Positions 1 through 11,013 of a DNA stretch of 64,000 nucleotides are shown here, one piece after another. The stretch is from NCBI GenBank assembly GCA_946406115.1, contig OX291553.1:12901001-12965000 (forward strand), written 5' to 3'. This DNA comes from Apoda limacodes (taxonomy: Eukaryota; Arthropoda; Insecta; Lepidoptera; Limacodidae). The position numbers were made by a program, and so were the translations under genes. The notes below the pieces were generated by a model. That model was not told the DNA's origin. It was given only the letters and a program-made list of their open reading frames with translations, and searched no databases. Each line of letters opens with the position of its first letter. Position 1 is the first letter of the stretch.

Positions 1-378
1 GAAATAAAATAAATATCGACATAAACCGAAAAATAACTAAAGGCAAATAGAAGATTCTATCTGGATTATTTTCTAAATTTTAAGGCTGTCTATCTATATC
101 TATTAATTAGAAAGACGGATTGTAAGTGCTCATTTTTTGGTCTTCCATATCTTGTAAACTATTTCAATTGGGCATTTGAAATTGGACATGCCATTGGTAA
201 CCTTAACCTCCATTTATAAATTCAGTTTAGTAGCTAGAACCTGGGTGGTTGCGTAAATCAGTGGCGTGCACTCTATATAAGCAGAAAGCAGACAGGCACT
301 GTCTACCCTCTACCCTGTAGAATTAATCGAATTTCATATATGTTTTTTTTTCAGCCCTGCTTATAAATTTGTGTGGCT
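1..378. other. AT-rich stretch without a gene
   Basis: No coding frame is supported. Positions 255-320 contain a TATATAAG string inside a segment that resembles a dispersed lepidopteran repeat (AGTGGCGTGCA-type), so I do not read it as a promoter. Confidence 0.4.
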
Positions 379-650
379 AATAATAATAAATAAATATTTT
401 TTTTCGGACATTACACACAGCGCCGTCTAGCCCCAAAGTAAGCAAGGCTTGTGTTATGGGTACCAGACAACGGATATAAATACATATATATAATTTTTTT
501 TCTCTAAATACATACACATCATACATAAGTACACCCAGACTCAAGACAAACCCAAATGTTTATTACATAAATGTTTGTCCAGTGCGGGAATCGAACCCAC
601 ACCCTCTGCACACGGTAGTCCATCACACTACCAACTAGGCTGCGAGGGAG
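379..650 (-). mobile_element. tRNA-derived SINE
   Basis: Read on the minus strand, this starts with a tRNA-like head. An A-box-like TAGTTGGTAGTGTG lies near 626-639 and an exact B box GGTTCGATTCC lies at 587-597. The head is followed by a tRNA-unrelated body and a 3' tail of ATTTATTTATTATTATT type (379-397). The body string TACCCATAACACAAG is one I associate with lepidopteran SINEs. The pol III boxes are internal, so the element would have carried its own promoter. No convincing target duplication was seen. A functional tRNA gene is unlikely because no acceptor stem closes around the boxes. Confidence 0.75.
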
Positions 651-1407
651 TCAAAATAATACGTGTACTCTGTGTTAACAAATGTCAGTGTGCAACTTTT
701 ATTTTATTTAAGATTTCTATATTAATTTAAACAACACATACTCAAATACGAACACATTAAAGCATAATTAATGAAGCAAAAAAAAAAATGGCCTTTTTCC
801 ATACATGATCGGGCTACGTTAATCTTAGTAGTGCATATCACATTTGGACAGGAAATTTTATATGTAAATATTTTGACACACATTTTTCAATACTATGTAT
901 TTTCACTTAATTAAATGATCATTAGCACCCCGGAAAAATACTTATTGGTCAAATTATTTTAAGTAAATATTAACTGGTAATTTTATGTATTTATAAAGTT
1001 ATTTCTTTATGCAGTCAAAATATTTTCCCTAAGAGACTTATTAAAAAAAATATAAATTACGGGTACTTTAATATGACACTAATGTTATTCCAAGACTAGA
1101 TTATTATAGTTTGCTAGTCTAGAATGTCCGTTGGTCTTTTATACATAAACATGTAATACAATACTTACAATTACAATATAAGAATTTTATTGCAATTTTT
1201 TTTTTATGTGTATTAAAAAAGATTTTTCTAAACCGTACAATACGATTTTCAGTATTGTAAGCGACTTTCTCCCATAACGATGGCAAGTATATTGGTACTC
1301 TCTTTTTACAATGTTATCAATTTCTTGTAAATTTTTGTAACAAACCAACAATGTGGAAAAAATACATTGGATAGCAAATTGCATGAGTCTCTGTATTTGA
1401 TTGTATA
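651..1407. other. AT-rich stretch without a gene
   Basis: Only A/T runs and short random frames are present. A 65-codon minus-strand frame near 1187-1384 is lysine/leucine-rich low-complexity sequence and is not supported. Confidence 0.4.
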
Positions 1408-1612
1408 CTTTGTTTTTATTATTTTAGGACTGCTTTCATAATGACTTGATACAAATTATAAACAAGTTCTTACAACACTAATATTTATTATTATCAACAT
1501 TAAAATAACCATCATTTTATATTTACACTATTATTGGAAGGACATACATTTTTTTTATTTTAATTGTATTTCATTAAGTACGTATATTGTACTTAAGATT
1601 TCCTTACGTCAA
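1408..1612. repeat. Direct repeat, copy 1 (partner at 6678-6872)
   Basis: The segment from TTTTAGGACTGCTTT to the TTGTACTTAAGA region aligns, with many substitutions and small indels, to 6678-6872 in the same orientation. Both copies run through the same order of landmarks (ACAAGTT, TTTATACTAT-like, AAGTA, TGTACTTAAGA, GCGTCAA/ACGTCAA). I see no ORF and do not recognise the family. The pair flanks the CR1 cluster. Confidence 0.55.
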
Positions 1613-1770
1613 TAATATGAAGTGCTTCAAAATTGCAAATTTCAAATTAAAACGGTTTAAATATTTGAATGAGTAAGAAACGAAATAGCAGAGTGGCACG
1701 CTTACAGTAGGGGCATGTTCGCGCATATCACGCGTAACACGTATATAGGTGTTATTTTTATCGCTAAGGA

Positions 1771-4584
1771 GAGAGGTAGGGCACTGCAAGTACTCGCTCG
1801 AATAAGCCACCACGAACAACTGAAGCAGGGCATAGCGAGTACTTGCTCGAATGAGAGCTTACAGAAAACCGCGGCCATAATATCACTAACAGTGAGTAGT
1901 GTTGTGTTCCTGGCGGTGAGTAAGGTTGCCAGAGCTCTTTGAGGATTCTCTGCGCGGACAGCGGAGGACCGGCGGTGCTTGTTGCTGTCATGCTCGGCGT
2001 AGACGCGGCGTGCTGGTTCGGCGGTCAGGGAGACGTGATGAAACGGCTGACCGCTGGTCGCCCGCAGGTTGAACGGGATCCCGAACCCAGGGATCACATA
2101 ATCTCCGCCCTGGGAGGCTGATCCGCCAGCCTGTGTAAAGTATCTGAAGTGGTAGTCGTGCCGGAGAAGGAGACCGGAGTGGACCTGGCTACTACAACAG
2201 AGGGGGATCAGGGGCCTTTCCACCCGCCGTGCCAGCAACCTTATCATCTGTGGCGAGCTTAGGCAGTCTTAGAACCGCACCTCCTCCTCCTCATCCTTAG
2301 TCTTAGTAACTTTATTTATATATAATGGCTATAAGAACGAAAAAGAAAAGAGTTATGTGGATTTTATATAATGTGGATTTTTGCAACATCAGGGGTATTC
2401 ACGCAAATCTTAACGCAGTCCACCACCATCTCGTCCGGACGGATACTCCGTCTCAGTGGATGCGCCTCTTGGCTCCTCGGACCACTGTTTCGTTCGGACT
2501 CAAATGTCATGCTCACAACCCGATCCATCAGGGCCAACTAATTGTCGTCGTGTGTGGCACTATAAGTCGGCAGACTGGGATGGATTGCGAGAATTTTACG
2601 CATCGTACCCGTGGAGGCAGATCTGCTTTAACTCAGAAGATCCTGACGTCTGCGAAGCCGCAGTCACTGAGACAATCCTTGCTGGTATAAATGCTATATT
2701 CCTAACCCGCGAGTAGCTGCCGGCGTCAAAAAACGACCGTGGTTTAATAGGTCTTGCAGAAAAGCTAAAATTCTTAAGCAAACTGCATATGAGGCTTGGA
2801 CCACGGCTCGTAATAATAAGGATCCGAATATTTCTGAGTCAAAGCGCAAATTAAATGCTGCCTCGAGGTTCAGTAAGAAAGCAACTGCCAGAGCAAAATT
2901 CCAATTCATCGGCAAAATAGGGCGACTTGCGAGCTATCCTTCTGGGAGTTGTGCTTTCTGGTCGCTAGCCAAAGCTGCCGAAGGGAACTTTTTCCAGTCG
3001 TCGTTACCACCACTGCGAAAGACCGATGGTGACTTGGCCCATAGTGCTAAAGAGAAAGCCGATCTACTGGGCAGTCTCTTTGCCTCGAACTCGAACATGA
3101 ACGATGAAGGCGCTATACCACCTACTATACCGTGGTGCGGTAAGACTATGCCGGAAATCTCAATATCGCAGCGAGTGGTCCGGCGGGCGTTGATTTCTCT
3201 AGACGTTCATAAGTTCATAAGAGTGGTCCAGACGGTATACCAGCAGTGGTGCTTAAGCAGTGTGCTCCTGAGTTATGTCCTGTACTCACGCGCCTCTTCG
3301 CGGTTTCCTACCACACTAGGCAATTTCCGTCTTCATGGAGAATGAACGTGCACCCGGTGCCCAAAAAGGGCGATAGATCAGATCCATCGAATTACAGGCC
3401 TATCGCTATTACCTCTCTCCTCTCCAAGGTGATGGAGCGTGTGATCAACACACAGCTTCTAAGATACCCAGAAGAACACGACCTGGTCAGTGACCGTCAA
3501 TATGGCTTTCGCCACGGTCGCTCGACTGGTGACCTTCTAGTGTATCTCACACACCGATGGGCACTAGCCATTGAGAGTCAGGGGGAGGCATTGGCATGTA
3601 GCCTGGACATAGCGAAGGCGTTCGATCGGGTCTGGCACCGCGGTCTTCTATCGAAGTTGCCATCTTACGGAGTGCCCGAGGGTTTGTGCAAATGGGTGGC
3701 TAGCTTTTTGTCCGGCAGACGCATACGAACCGTAGTTGACTAGTAGTAGGTAGTTGCTCTGATAGCATGAAAATTAATGCTGGTGTCCCGCAAGGCTCTG
3801 TGCTGTCTCCTACGCTGTTTCTACTGCATATCAATGACATGTTGGATGCAGATGACAGTGCTGGAGACGCTTTTTACACGGGTCGTGCAAACATCCCTCG
3901 TTCCGTTGTGGAGGAAAACCGCGGAGAACTTGTGTCTCAAATCGAGACCACACTGTCCAAGGTCTATAACTGAGGACGAGTAAACTTGGTCCAATTCAAC
4001 CCTACAAAGACACAAGTGTGCGCGTTCAGCGCTAAGAAAACTCCATTCACTATAGTCCCACAATTCCAGAACACTCCCCTCTCCATCTCCAAGAGCATTG
4101 GGATCCTTGGTGTCGACATCTCCAGCGATGTTCAGTTCCGAGATCATTTATAAGATAAGGTGAAGCTGGCGTCCAAAAAACTTGGTGTACTCAACAGAGC
4201 GAAGCAGTACTTCACGTCGCAGCAAATGTTGTTACTTTACAAGTTCCAAGTTCGGCCCTATATGGAGTACTGCTGCCATCTCTGGGCGGGTGCACCCGGA
4301 TACCAGCTTGGCCCTTTTGACTCGGTTCAACGACGGGCAGTGAGAATTGTCAACGATTCCAAACTCACTTGCGGTATCGAGCCCTTAAGTCTAAGGAAAG
4401 ACTTTGCCTCCCTGTGTGTGTTCTACCGCTTGTACAATGGGTTGTGTTCTGAAGAATTGTTCGAAATGATGCCCACGGCTACTTTCTACCATCGCACCGC
4501 TCGCCATCGGCAGGGAATTCATTCTCACAGTTTAGAACCTAAATGGTAAGTTGTGGAATGAGCTCCCTGCCAAGGTTTTCTTTT
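1771..4584 (+). mobile_element. CR1-type non-LTR retrotransposon, damaged copy
   Basis: This copy is collinear with the intact element at 52111-55732 and begins at the same base (GAGAGGTAGGGCACTG), which suggests both keep the true 5' end. It has the same 5' UTR (1771-2324), then a broken ORF2. By eye, identity is about 95%. The 3' end is lost: after the conserved GAGCTCCCTGCCAAGG the sequence changes at about 4584 into a Helitron-like repeat. A further deletion of about 45 bp lies at about 4548, just before AAGTTGTGG. The CR1 assignment rests on the endonuclease-RT architecture and the lepidopteran CR1-type 3' tail of the intact relative. Confidence 0.85.
2325..4549 (+). pseudogene. Broken endonuclease/reverse transcriptase ORF2 of the LINE
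   Basis: The frame starts like the intact protein (ATGGCTATAAGA...). It then loses about 529 bp at a CTCG junction (2430-2433), removing nearly all the apurinic-type endonuclease domain up to the GSSDH motif. Further damage lies downstream. There are frame changes near 2690-2930 and 3225-3350. An in-frame TAG with extra bases sits at about 3740. A deletion of about 21 bp just before the GCAGATGAC string (3847-3855) removes the YA of the catalytic YADD. A TGA lies at about 3970 and a TAA at about 4150. Readable RT pieces are 3246-3743 (NYRPIAITS, LDIAKAFDRVWH) and 3767-3973 (AGVPQGSVLSPTLF), with the C-terminal MEYCCHLWAGAPGYQLGPF block at 4160-4549. It cannot encode an active enzyme. Confidence 0.88.
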
Positions 4585-4965
4585 TTCTATATAAAAATGA
4601 ATGCCTATTTCCCTTGGTCACGCCATCACGCGTGAACGGCTAGACCGATTTGACTTATTCTTTTTCTGTTGTGTTTGTTATTGTAGGAGAAGGTTCTTAT
4701 GAAAAAAAAATACCGTCAAGTGCGAGTCGGACTCGCGCACTAAGGAAAACTCGAAAACGGCTGGACCAATTCGGGTAATTTGTTTTTGTTGTGTATGTTA
4801 GTGTTAGGGCAAGGTTTTTATGAAAGAAAAAAACGGTCAAGTGCGAGTCGGACACGCGCTCTAAGGGTAAACCGATTGTAATGAAATTTTAGTAAGTTGT
4901 TATGCACATGCCGGGGAAGGTTTCGGAATTAGTACAACCCTGTCACAATAGGTTGGTGCGGAGAA
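4585..4965 (+). mobile_element. Helitron-like / CAAGTGCGAGTCGGACTCG repeat, two partial units
   Basis: There are two tandem partial units, each with TCAAGTGCGAGTCGGAC (about 4716 and 4831), preceded by ACGGCT(A/G)GACC-type text. The second runs into GGTAAACCGATTGTAATGAAATTTTAGTAAGTTGTTATGC in order. Positions 4865-4965 are the reverse complement of the repeats at 33866-34060 and 34175-34350 (shared ACAATAGGTTGG, CCGGGGAAGGTTTC). It directly replaces the missing 3' end of the LINE to its left. Confidence 0.6.
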
Positions 4966-5081
4966 AAAACTTCCCGTAAAATATTATTTCAGTCAGTTCT
5001 CTTTTTAAAGCTCATTTTGGAAATACCCCTGTTTTGAAAAGGGCAGAAACTTTACCTAAATTCATATAAAATGAGGAATTC

Positions 5082-5342
5082 TTTAAAATAATGCCTACGG
5101 CTACTTTCTACGAGTGCACCGCTCACCATCGACAGGGAATTTATTACCACACCTTAAAACCTAAATGGTCACTTACAGAGCGGTCTCAGAAGAATTTCCT
5201 TCCGCAACGCTTAGGTTGTGGAATACGCTCCCTGCCAAGGTTTTCTGTAAGGACTAGAGTATGGGGTTCTTCTAGAAAGAAGTTAAATTTTTGAAGAGTC
5301 GACAACGCGCGAGTGATGCCCCAGGTGTTGGAAGCGTTAATA
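5082..5342 (+). mobile_element. CR1-type LINE 3' fragment
   Basis: It corresponds to the last part of ORF2 plus the start of the 3' UTR of the element at 52111 (matching about 55407-55660): ATGCC(T)ACGGCTACTTTCTA, CTCCCTGCCAAGGTTTTCTG, AGTGATGCCCCAGGTGTTG. The terminal ...GTGGTATAAAA is absent. It is more diverged than the 1771 copy and duplicates sequence already present there, so it is a separate insertion. A 67-codon frame in it is broken RT C-terminus. Confidence 0.8.
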
Positions 5343-5349
5343 TAAATAC

Positions 5350-5598
5350 CTTTCAACTCGGTTCAACGACGGGCTGAGATAATTTTCGATGATCCCAAAC
5401 TCACTTGCCGTATCGAACCCTTAGTCTGAGTAGAGACTTTGCCTCCCTGTGTGTTTTACCGCTTGTACAATAGGATGTGTTCCGAGGAATTGTTCGAAAT
5501 GATGCCCATGGCTACTTTCTACCATCACACCGCTCGCCATCGGCAGGGAATTCATTCTCACACCATAGAACCTACATGGTCACTTATAGTGCAGTGCA
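5350..5598 (+). mobile_element. CR1-type LINE 3' fragment, second
   Basis: It starts mid-ORF2 at ACTCGGTTCAACGACGGGCT (matching about 55258) and runs to TAGAACCTACATGGTCACTT. Single-base indels break the frame. It lies 3' of the previous fragment but covers an upstream part of the element, so the order is not collinear and these are distinct or rearranged copies. Confidence 0.78.
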
Positions 5599-5901
5599 AA
5601 GCAAAGTATAACTAAATTTGCCGTTTTCTATCCGTTACATAAAAGAAAATATGATTCTGTCACTGATCTTTCGTTATACCACTTATTATATAAAAGACAA
5701 TAAAGTAGTAATAGGAGATATGGTATTAAACCACCTTAGTTGGGATACATTGTATTAAAAGCAGTGTAGCAGTGTTTGCAGGGATGTGAACACTACCCTG
5801 TCATGCAGAACTAAAGCGGTTGGCGAAAAAAGGCTGTCCCCTTATTACGATATGGGTGAGTGACCAACAGCTTGTTGCTGCAGGGGATTAGGCCCGTGAC
5901 G

Positions 5902-5932
<31 letters not shown>

Positions 5933-6677
5933 TTTATGCTTGTTAATTCAATTGGACTGGCGCGTGACGATGGTAAGTCCGATGGCATAAGTCTTATACC
6001 TTGGAAGATGGGACGCCCTTTGGTGTGAGATGCAACTTCCATTGACAACTTGGCCACGTCTCATCTTCCAACTACCTCAAGAAAGGCTGGTTTAGGAGCT
6101 GACGCTGCGTAGAAAATGTGCAGCCCTTGGTAATGGCTACATTTTTAAAGCTTTTGGAGTGGATACCATAGGATCATCGTTTTTATAAGGAAATAATATA
6201 GCAATTGATCTCCACTTCCAAAAATCAGAAGGCTAGTTTATATTTTGGTCAACAAATAAGCGTTGCCATACAACGTGGCAACGCTGCCAGTCTTCTGGCC
6301 ACTTTATCACCTGGCAGCAAACTTGAATTACTCTTTAATTGATGGATTTATTCTACTGTAACAAATACAAGTTGCAATATATATATATATATGTCATAAT
6401 CATGGAAAAAGTTAGTCGCCTACAATACTATGGAAATCGTAGAGTAAAATTCTAGTGAAATCTGTTTAGTAATGTGTTGTTGTTATGGCTTAAAGTAAAC
6501 ACCTAGAATTCGAGATTACCAGTCCACCTCTCCGCATTTGCGCATCGTAGAGAAAAGGGAAAACCTACAATCAACCTTATTATAAAGCAAATATAAATTT
6601 TGGATAGAAAAATTACGTAAGCCCGGTAATGTTTACAAAACTAAGTATAACTAAGTTAACTAAGCATTTGAGAAGTT
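5599..6677. other. No gene; TA microsatellite
   Basis: It contains (TA)n tracts at about 5902-5933 and 6379-6393. Positions 5770-6060 have a more balanced composition, but stop codons break every frame beyond about 70 codons. I recognise no family here. Confidence 0.4.
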
Positions 6678-6872
6678 GGTTTTTATTGTTTTAGGACTGC
6701 TTTAATAATGAAATTATACAAATAATACACAAGTTTTCACCACTTTATAATGAACATTTAAATATCCTTCACTCCATATTTATACTATTTATGTAAGGGT
6801 AAACACATTTATTTAATTTAAATGTACTAATTAAGTAAATTTTTTGTACTTAAGACAAATCCCAGCGTCAAA
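6678..6872. repeat. Direct repeat, copy 2 (partner at 1408-1612)
   Basis: See the copy at 1408. The shared order of landmarks (TTTTAGGACTGCTTTAATAATG, ACAAGTT, TGTACTTAAGACAAAT) supports homology over about 195 bp. Confidence 0.55.
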
Positions 6873-9000
6873 AACTTATGAATTTTAATATTTAGAAGTT
6901 TTAAATATATGTTTGTTTGCAACAATATTAAAAATAAGAAACTATTAACTTAAGAAAACGGAAAAAATATATAGTACCTACGGATACCCGTATCTTACGC
7001 AAAATAAGGAGCTTTCCGTATTTCCAACGTAGAAAAAGTAGTTGACCTTCTAAAATACATTGTTTTTCTGCTGTCGTCACTTAGCTTAGTCTTTAAAGTT
7101 ACATTACGACGTCCAAAACGACAAAGGTTAGACGGACTGACGGCAAACTGACGTAACGAACTTGGAACGTTTACGAAATACGACGCGGCCGGCGCTAATA
7201 TTCAGCGACGCCATCACTTCAGCCGTAATATTCAGACCGGGAATACTTACAAGTAATTACAAAGTTCCGTGAAATATTTGTTTTGACAGCTTTCATTTTA
7301 AAGTTCATTTTGCAAATTCTCCTTTCTTAAATGGCACTTAAGAAGGGCGCTAACAATACTTTATCAGCGAATTTTACAAAAACTATATCATTTTTAGTGT
7401 ACTTTTACGAGATTATGTAAGATCCTTCACGCTATCTGGTTTCCACAAAACACTTGCAGTAAGTACTTGTATAACTGAGTTTTTGCTTTTTTTGAAATTA
7501 AAATAATGTATTTAAATAGGCAGGTAATTTATGTTTAACGGGTATATTACTTTTCCTAAATTATTAGGCTATTTGTATATATGTACCAATTGTATTAAGT
7601 TCACTTGATAAAGTAATAATTAATATTCGTTGGCACTAGTATCATTGTAAAAGCGGACAGACTCTTGTCGGTTTTAAAAGTACTTTTTGGTGTCATATTC
7701 AAATACCGGCTGACGGAAATTTCCCGACGGAAGCATATATGACATTGTACGTCTGCTCCGATATTTATCATGATTGCTGTGGAAAGACTATCGTAATTTC
7801 GTTCGCACGTAGGCGACGGTAAATGATAATTCGTTTGTGTAGGTAAGTAATTCTGTTTATCAAAATTTAAAAAAAACTGTCCAAGTGCTAATCGGAGACG
7901 TCGGAGTCCTATACCAAGGGCACACGGTTTTACTTCATAAGTTTCTCAATAATCCCTATAAGAAAGGTCTGGTATAACCCTTTTTACGATACAACAAAAA
8001 CTAACTAACAAAAAAGTTCATATTTTCTAAAAACAAAAACATATCAAAACTATTAGATACCATTGAATATCAACATTTTAACACTAAAATCAGTAATTAA
8101 TGTCCTTCAAGTGTGTTGAAAACAGTCGTATGACACTCGTAAGCTCTGCTCAATGCACACTCGGCTGAATTACGCCCTCGCCTACGGCTCAAACACACAA
8201 CCTCATATGTAATGAGCAGTCTAGATCACTAGTATCATAATGTACTTTTAACTAAATATTTCAAAAAAATAAGATTTCATTACAGAAATTCCAATACAAT
8301 AACAGTAATCCCTTAGCAATGCTTCCTCTTATTACGCCAGTGTAATTTATGAAAGGATTAATTTTGACTAGCTGTGTCACATTAATCCATTCCACCCTAC
8401 TCATAATCACTTCGTATCAGAATGGTATTGTAGCCGAAAATAAATCCATTTGCTAAGGTGAAGCTGACACTGACACATCTCATGTTACGCCTATCCTTAC
8501 TTTAGTTGATGTTAAAAGCTTGTCTTTTGTTGGTATTAAAAGGTATGGCTTAGGCCGAGACCTTTCTAGATATTAGATACCATCCATTATTCGATTTTAG
8601 AATATAGGTCCAATATTTGACATACGATGATGGCAGATTTTCTAAAAAATTATAAAACAAGCGAAAACAACAAAAACGTGTTTCTATAAGCTTGAAACTT
8701 AAAACGATTATATTATAGATTGGATTATAGTTTAAACTCTATGGTAAAACAGTAAATAATACAAAATGGTCAAGTGCGATTTGTGGTGGTACGGGCCCGG
8801 TGGCGCTAAATTCGATTCGGTATGTAGCTTTTTTTTTTGCTTTAGTCATTCCTGCGGGAATATTTAAACTTTTTGCAATAAAAAATAGCCTATGTCCTTC
8901 TACGTTCTTTGTACCAAAAATTAGATTAATTAGTTGCTCCGTTTCGACGCCAAGCGATAACAAATAAACAAATATATAAACAAATTTCAGGTATATATAA
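6873..9000. other. No gene; worn repeat traces
   Basis: A degraded AAGTGC-AATCGGAGACGTCGG segment at about 7868-7925 recalls the CAAGTGCGAGTCGGAC repeat, and a shorter trace lies at about 8766-8785. The rest is AT-rich with no supported coding frame. Confidence 0.35.
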
Positions 9001-9390
9001 GTTAAGAGAATACGATTAGCGGCGCCTCGCAGCATGCTTCATACAAATGAATTTCCCACTTGTTTTTGACATTTACTGATCAAATACTGTGAAATTTTGT
9101 AGACGTGATATCAAGTCGAATATATATGTCTATGGTTTTCCAAAATCCTGAAAAAATGTTTTCATTAGGTTGTAATCTTATTTGAGATCATTTGTATGAA
9201 AAACTAGAATCCTGTATAACTTTTAAACTATACAATTGAATAAAAAACTGTCACGCTGCAGTCCTAGATATTTATTTCGAGAACACTTGTTTGAAATTGT
9301 ATGGTATTTTAATGGTAAGTGTCAAAAATGATTGGGAAATTCGTTTGTATGAAACACGCTGCTAGGCGACGCGATTCGTATCCTCTTAAG
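9001..9390. mobile_element. TIR element family A, copy 1
   Basis: Inverted ends of about 60 bp: the left starts TTAAGAGAATACGATT and continues into GCTTCATACAAATGAATTTC. The right end, reverse-complemented, reads CTTAAGAGGATACGAATC ... TTTCATACAAACGAATTTC. Conserved internal blocks (GAATCCTGTATAACTTTTAA, TTTGACATTTACTGATCA) recur at 9399-9757 and, inverted, at 14139-14535. No transposase frame is present, so it is a non-autonomous MITE-like element. The superfamily is not recognised. Confidence 0.75.
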
Positions 9391-9398
9391 ATTTTTTA

Positions 9399-9757
9399 AT
9401 TCGTTAGCACAATACTGTGCTTCATACAAACGAATTTCTCACTTGTTTTTGACATTTACTGATCAATCACTGTGAAATTTCTTAGTCATAATCCCAAGCC
9501 GAATACCTATGTCTGTGGTTTTTCCGAAATCTTGCCAAACGTTTTATTAACTAGAAATCTTTTTTGAAACCATTTGTATAAAAAACTAGAATCCTGTATA
9601 ACTTTTAAACTTTAAAATTTGATAGAAAACTGGCACACTGCAGACCTAGATATTTCTTACTAGAACATGCCTTAATATTTCTTGGTGTTTGATCAGCAAG
9701 TGTCGAAAATTAGTGACAAATTTGTTTGTATGAAGCACAGTATTGTGCTAAAGAATT
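9399..9757. mobile_element. TIR element family A, copy 2
   Basis: It abuts copy 1 in the same orientation. The terminal inverted repeats are cleaner here: left AATTCGTTAGCACAATACTG, and right (reverse complement) AATTCTTTAGCACAATACTG, both followed by TGCTTCATACAAAC. The internal blocks match copy 1. The outer part of the TIR differs from copy 1 (GCACAATACTGTGC versus GGCGCCTCGCAGC), indicating a different subfamily rather than a tandem duplication. Confidence 0.75.
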
Positions 9758-10156
9758 ATTCGATGTACTAACCCACATTCATTTATTTGCAAGAAACGAA
9801 GTAGAAACTCCCTCTCCTAAAAATTCGGAGTCAACGACACTCCACTACTGACATAATTTAGTCGAAAGTCACGTACGAAGTCCCTCGGTTGCTAATTGCC
9901 AAACTTTATACCGAGTAGTTTTTAGTTTAGGCACCGGTTGACGATAAAACCAGGGTAAAAATAAGTTAAGCAATACTTACCTATTAAAAAGCGTATGACA
10001 CTATTACGATGACTATTCTATTTAATAATTACAAAAAATGGGCTGTAAAATTATAGAAGTCCTGTAAATTGTGTTGAGGGTTATCCTTGTACTAGAATGC
10101 AAACAAAATAATGTTTTCGTGTGAATGGTAGAAAGTGGCTGTTAGCGTTTGCGCCT
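9758..10156. other. No gene or repeat recognised
   Basis: Mixed-composition sequence without a supported frame. Confidence 0.35.
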
Positions 10157-10612
10157 TAATAAAAATGCTGCCTTCCCTTCAAGATTTCGTGGGTTAACTG
10201 CTAAAGAAAAATTGGAATTCATCAGCAAAATTGGTAAGTGACAGGCAAGATATCGAACTGAATCGTGCTTTCTGGTCGCTCGCTTAAGCTGCCAAAGGAA
10301 ACTTTTGCCAGTCGTCTTTATTACTACATGCCAAAGACCGATGGCGATGCGACTCGGCCCGTAGTGTTAAAGAGAAAGCCGATCTAATGGGTAGTCTCTT
10401 AGGCTCCTACTCAAATCTAAATGACAAAGGCGCTCTACTACTGGTGCGTTAAGATGCAGGAGAGGAAATATCTATAACACAGGGGAAGATCCGGTGGGCG
10501 TTGCTATCTCTAGACATTTACAAGTCGATTGGTTCGGTAGATGGTTGACGGTGTACCAGCAGTGGTGATTAAACAGTGTGCTCCTGAGTTGTGTCCTGTA
10601 CTCACGAGCGGC
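10157..10612 (+). mobile_element. CR1-type LINE internal fragment, old copy
   Basis: It matches the ORF2 linker between endonuclease and RT (about 53788-54230 of the intact element): AAATGCTGCC, GTGCTTTCTGGTCGCT, AAAGAGAAAGCCGATCTA, GTGCTCCTGAGTTGTGTCC. It has many substitutions, stops and indels, so it is older than the 1771 and 52111 copies. It ends within 30 bp of the minisatellite. Confidence 0.82.
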
Positions 10613-10640
10613 TTAACAACTGACTGGACAGCACATCGTT

Positions 10641-11013
10641 ACACGTTACTAAACAGATAGTTTCATAGCATCTCTACACGTTACTAAACAGATAGTTTTG
10701 TATCATTTCTACGCGTTATAAAACAGATTATTTTGTAGCATCTCTACGAGTTATGTAACAGATAGTTTTGTAGCAACTCTACACGTTACTAAACAGATAG
10801 TTTTGTAGCATCTCTACGCGTTATGAAACAGATACTTTTGTATCATTTCTACGCGTTATAAAACAGATTATTTTGTAGCATCTCTACGAGTTATGTAACA
10901 GATAGTTTTGTAGCAACTCTACACTTACTAAACAGATAGTTTTGTAGCATCTCTACGCGTTATGAAACAGATACTCTTGTATCATTTCTAGGCGTTATGA
11001 AACAGATAGTTTA
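10641..11013. repeat. 35-bp minisatellite with a 140-bp higher-order repeat
   Basis: There are eleven units with period 35 (the ninth is 34 bp and the eleventh is cut at 24 bp). Each unit has the frame ACxxGTTAxxAAACAGATAx + TTTTGTAxCAxxTCT. Unit starts are 10641, 10676, 10711, 10746, 10781, 10816, 10851, 10886, 10921, 10955 and 10990. Variant bases show a four-unit cycle: units 3-6 (10711-10850) are repeated almost exactly as units 7-10 (10851-10989), with matching signatures ACGCGTTATA, ACGAGTTATG, ACAC(G)TTACT and ACGCGTTATG. Recent expansion therefore acted on a 140-bp block. Confidence 0.95.

Noticed and set aside
255..300. TATATAAG as a promoter TATA box
   Set aside because: It lies in a repeat-like segment, with no gene downstream on either strand.
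581..645. Possible tRNA gene
   Set aside because: A and B boxes are present but no acceptor stem or full cloverleaf; the continuous SINE body and A/T-rich tail explain it.
1702..2247. 181-codon minus-strand frame
   Set aside because: It is antisense to the GC-rich 5' UTR of the LINE and broken into pieces in the sister copy at 52.1 kb.
3821..4147. 108-codon minus-strand frame, and its 115-codon counterpart at 54739-55086
   Set aside because: Both are antisense to the reverse transcriptase of the LINE.
10641..11013. CRISPR-like array
   Set aside because: Units are contiguous 35-mers without unique spacers, in a eukaryotic context; it is a minisatellite.
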